This document shows, in pieces, positions 34,874 through 35,540 of a DNA stretch of 35,540 nt. The stretch comes from Acetobacteraceae bacterium AT-5844 (GTDB lineage Bacteria > Pseudomonadota > Alphaproteobacteria > Acetobacterales > Acetobacteraceae), in contig JH599942.1 of NCBI GenBank assembly GCA_000245075.1, positions 1 through 35,540 of the forward strand, written 5' to 3'. How positions within the stretch are numbered: the first letter of the stretch is position 1; each line of letters begins with the position of its first letter. The notes under the pieces are model-generated. The model did no database searches. It was not told the DNA's origin and saw nothing but the letters and a program-made list of their open reading frames with translations. The translations under genes were made by a program, and so were the position numbers.

Positions 34874-35540
34874 CTACCGCCGGCCGAACAGCTTCTCGAA
34901 TTCCAGTTTGCCGAAACGCAGAAAGGTCGGGCGCCCATGGCTGCAAGTGGCGGCGCGGGGTGTCGCTTCCATCTGGCGCAGCAGGGCGGACATTTCCTCC
35001 GGCTTCAGCCGCCGCCCGGCGCGGATGGAGCCATGGCAGGCCATGCGGGCGATAGCGGCATCCAGCTTGCGGTCCAGCGCCGTGGCTTCTTCCCATTCCG
35101 CCAATTCAGCGGCGAGGTCCCGTAGCAGGGGCGCAGGGTCCGGGTTGCCCAGCAATGCCGGCATGGCCCGCACCAGCAGGGCGCCCCCGCCAAAGCCCTC
35201 GATCTCCAGCCCCAGCCGCGCGAGCTCGGGGGCTGCCTCCGCGAGGCGCGCTGCATCCAGGGCCGGCAGCTCCACCACCGCCGGCAGCAGCAGCGGCTGG
35301 GTGCGCACCTCGCCTTCCAGGAACTGGGCCCGGAGCTGCTCATGCATCAGCCGCTCATGCGCCGCGTGCTGGTCCACCAGCACCATGGCGCCATCCGGCG
35401 CCTCGGCGACGATGTAGGTGTCCATCAGCTGCGCCACCGGGCGGCCCAGGGGGGCATCCTCCGGGATCTCGGGCTCCGGCGTGGCGGTGGCGGGCTCGGC
35501 GGCGCGCCAGGCTGGCAGAGGGGCGGGCAGGCGCAGCCCG
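34874..35540 (-). CDS. mutL: DNA mismatch repair protein MutL, C-terminal part (cut by window edge)
   Basis: Only the C-terminal regulatory and dimerisation region is seen. The frame stays open to the right edge, so the gene continues outside the window. It begins with a Pro/Ala-rich linker, then PLGRPVAQLMDTYIVAE and VDQHAAHERLMHEQL, which matches the endonuclease motif DQHA-x2-E-x4-E. ACHGSIRAGR and CSHGRPTFLRFGK near the end complete the metal site. This is the nicking MutL found in bacteria without MutH. The N-terminal GHKL ATPase lies beyond the edge. The stop is TAG at 34874-34876, 3 bases from the M48 stop. Confidence 0.96.
   Translation of the reverse strand, partial: GLRLPAPLPAWRAAEPATATPEPEIPEDAPLGRPVAQLMDTYIVAEAPDGAMVLVDQHAAHERLMHEQLRAQFLEGEVRTQPLLLPAVVELPALDAARLAEAAPELARLGLEIEGFGGGALLVRAMPALLGNPDPAPLLRDLAAELAEWEEATALDRKLDAAIARMACHGSIRAGRRLKPEEMSALLRQMEATPRAATCSHGRPTFLRFGKLEFEKLFGRR

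Overview
This window looks like chromosome from a high-GC alphaproteobacterium, most likely a member of Acetobacteraceae close to Roseomonas. That assignment is inferred from the very GC-rich, GC3-biased coding sequence, the alphaproteobacterial order tig-clpP-clpX-lon-hup-tRNAs-nuoA-N-birA-coaX-rnj, and a MutL that carries the endonuclease motif. I could not run a taxonomic search. The region is almost entirely housekeeping. I see no insertion sequence, prophage, CRISPR array, toxin-antitoxin pair, defence island or biosynthetic cluster.

Left part (1-6160). An exported protein of unknown function is encoded leftward (73-972). Divergent from it is a stand-alone thiamine-diphosphate enzyme of the AceE/transketolase type (1140-3536), with no E2 or E3 gene beside it. 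Next come a thioredoxin-reductase-like flavoprotein with a CPYC redox pair but no recognisable NADPH motif (3604-4488), a frameshifted and truncated Rrf2-type regulator remnant directly upstream of it, and a class I aminotransferase (4838-6010), all leftward.

Protein quality-control block (6160-12553). tRNA-Leu(UAG) is followed by trigger factor, ClpP, ClpX and Lon, all rightward: nascent-chain folding followed by the two main soluble ATP-dependent proteases. Sequences resembling alphaproteobacterial RpoH (sigma-32) promoters lie upstream of lon and, more weakly, clpP. A good intrinsic terminator follows lon. HU protein (GTG start), tRNA-Val(UAC) and tRNA-Asp(GUC) come next. tRNA-Asp has its own near-consensus sigma-70 promoter and is closed by a 15-bp perfect terminator hairpin.

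Respiratory complex I block (13464-27930). The complete fourteen-gene nuoA-N operon is present with every Fe-S ligand motif I checked intact. Many junctions overlap by ATGA or GTGA. Two larger junctions (nuoH-nuoI, nuoI-nuoJ) each hold a short open frame that could be translated, and NuoJ ends in a histidine-rich tail. birA overlaps the nuoN stop and is followed by coaX and rnj, so energy conversion, biotin attachment, CoA synthesis and RNA decay lie in one rightward run.

Right part (31321-35540). A leftward metallo-beta-lactamase-fold hydrolase is convergent with rnj. Divergent from it is a polytopic M48 metallopeptidase, which converges to within 3 bp on mutL. mutL is cut by the window edge and only its C-terminal part is seen.

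The items most worth a second look are the decayed Rrf2 regulator next to the atypical flavoprotein, the possible small proteins inside the nuo operon, the NuoJ tail, the terminator-like leader hairpin before the orphan E1 gene, and the M48 membrane peptidase. None amounts to a clearly new system.
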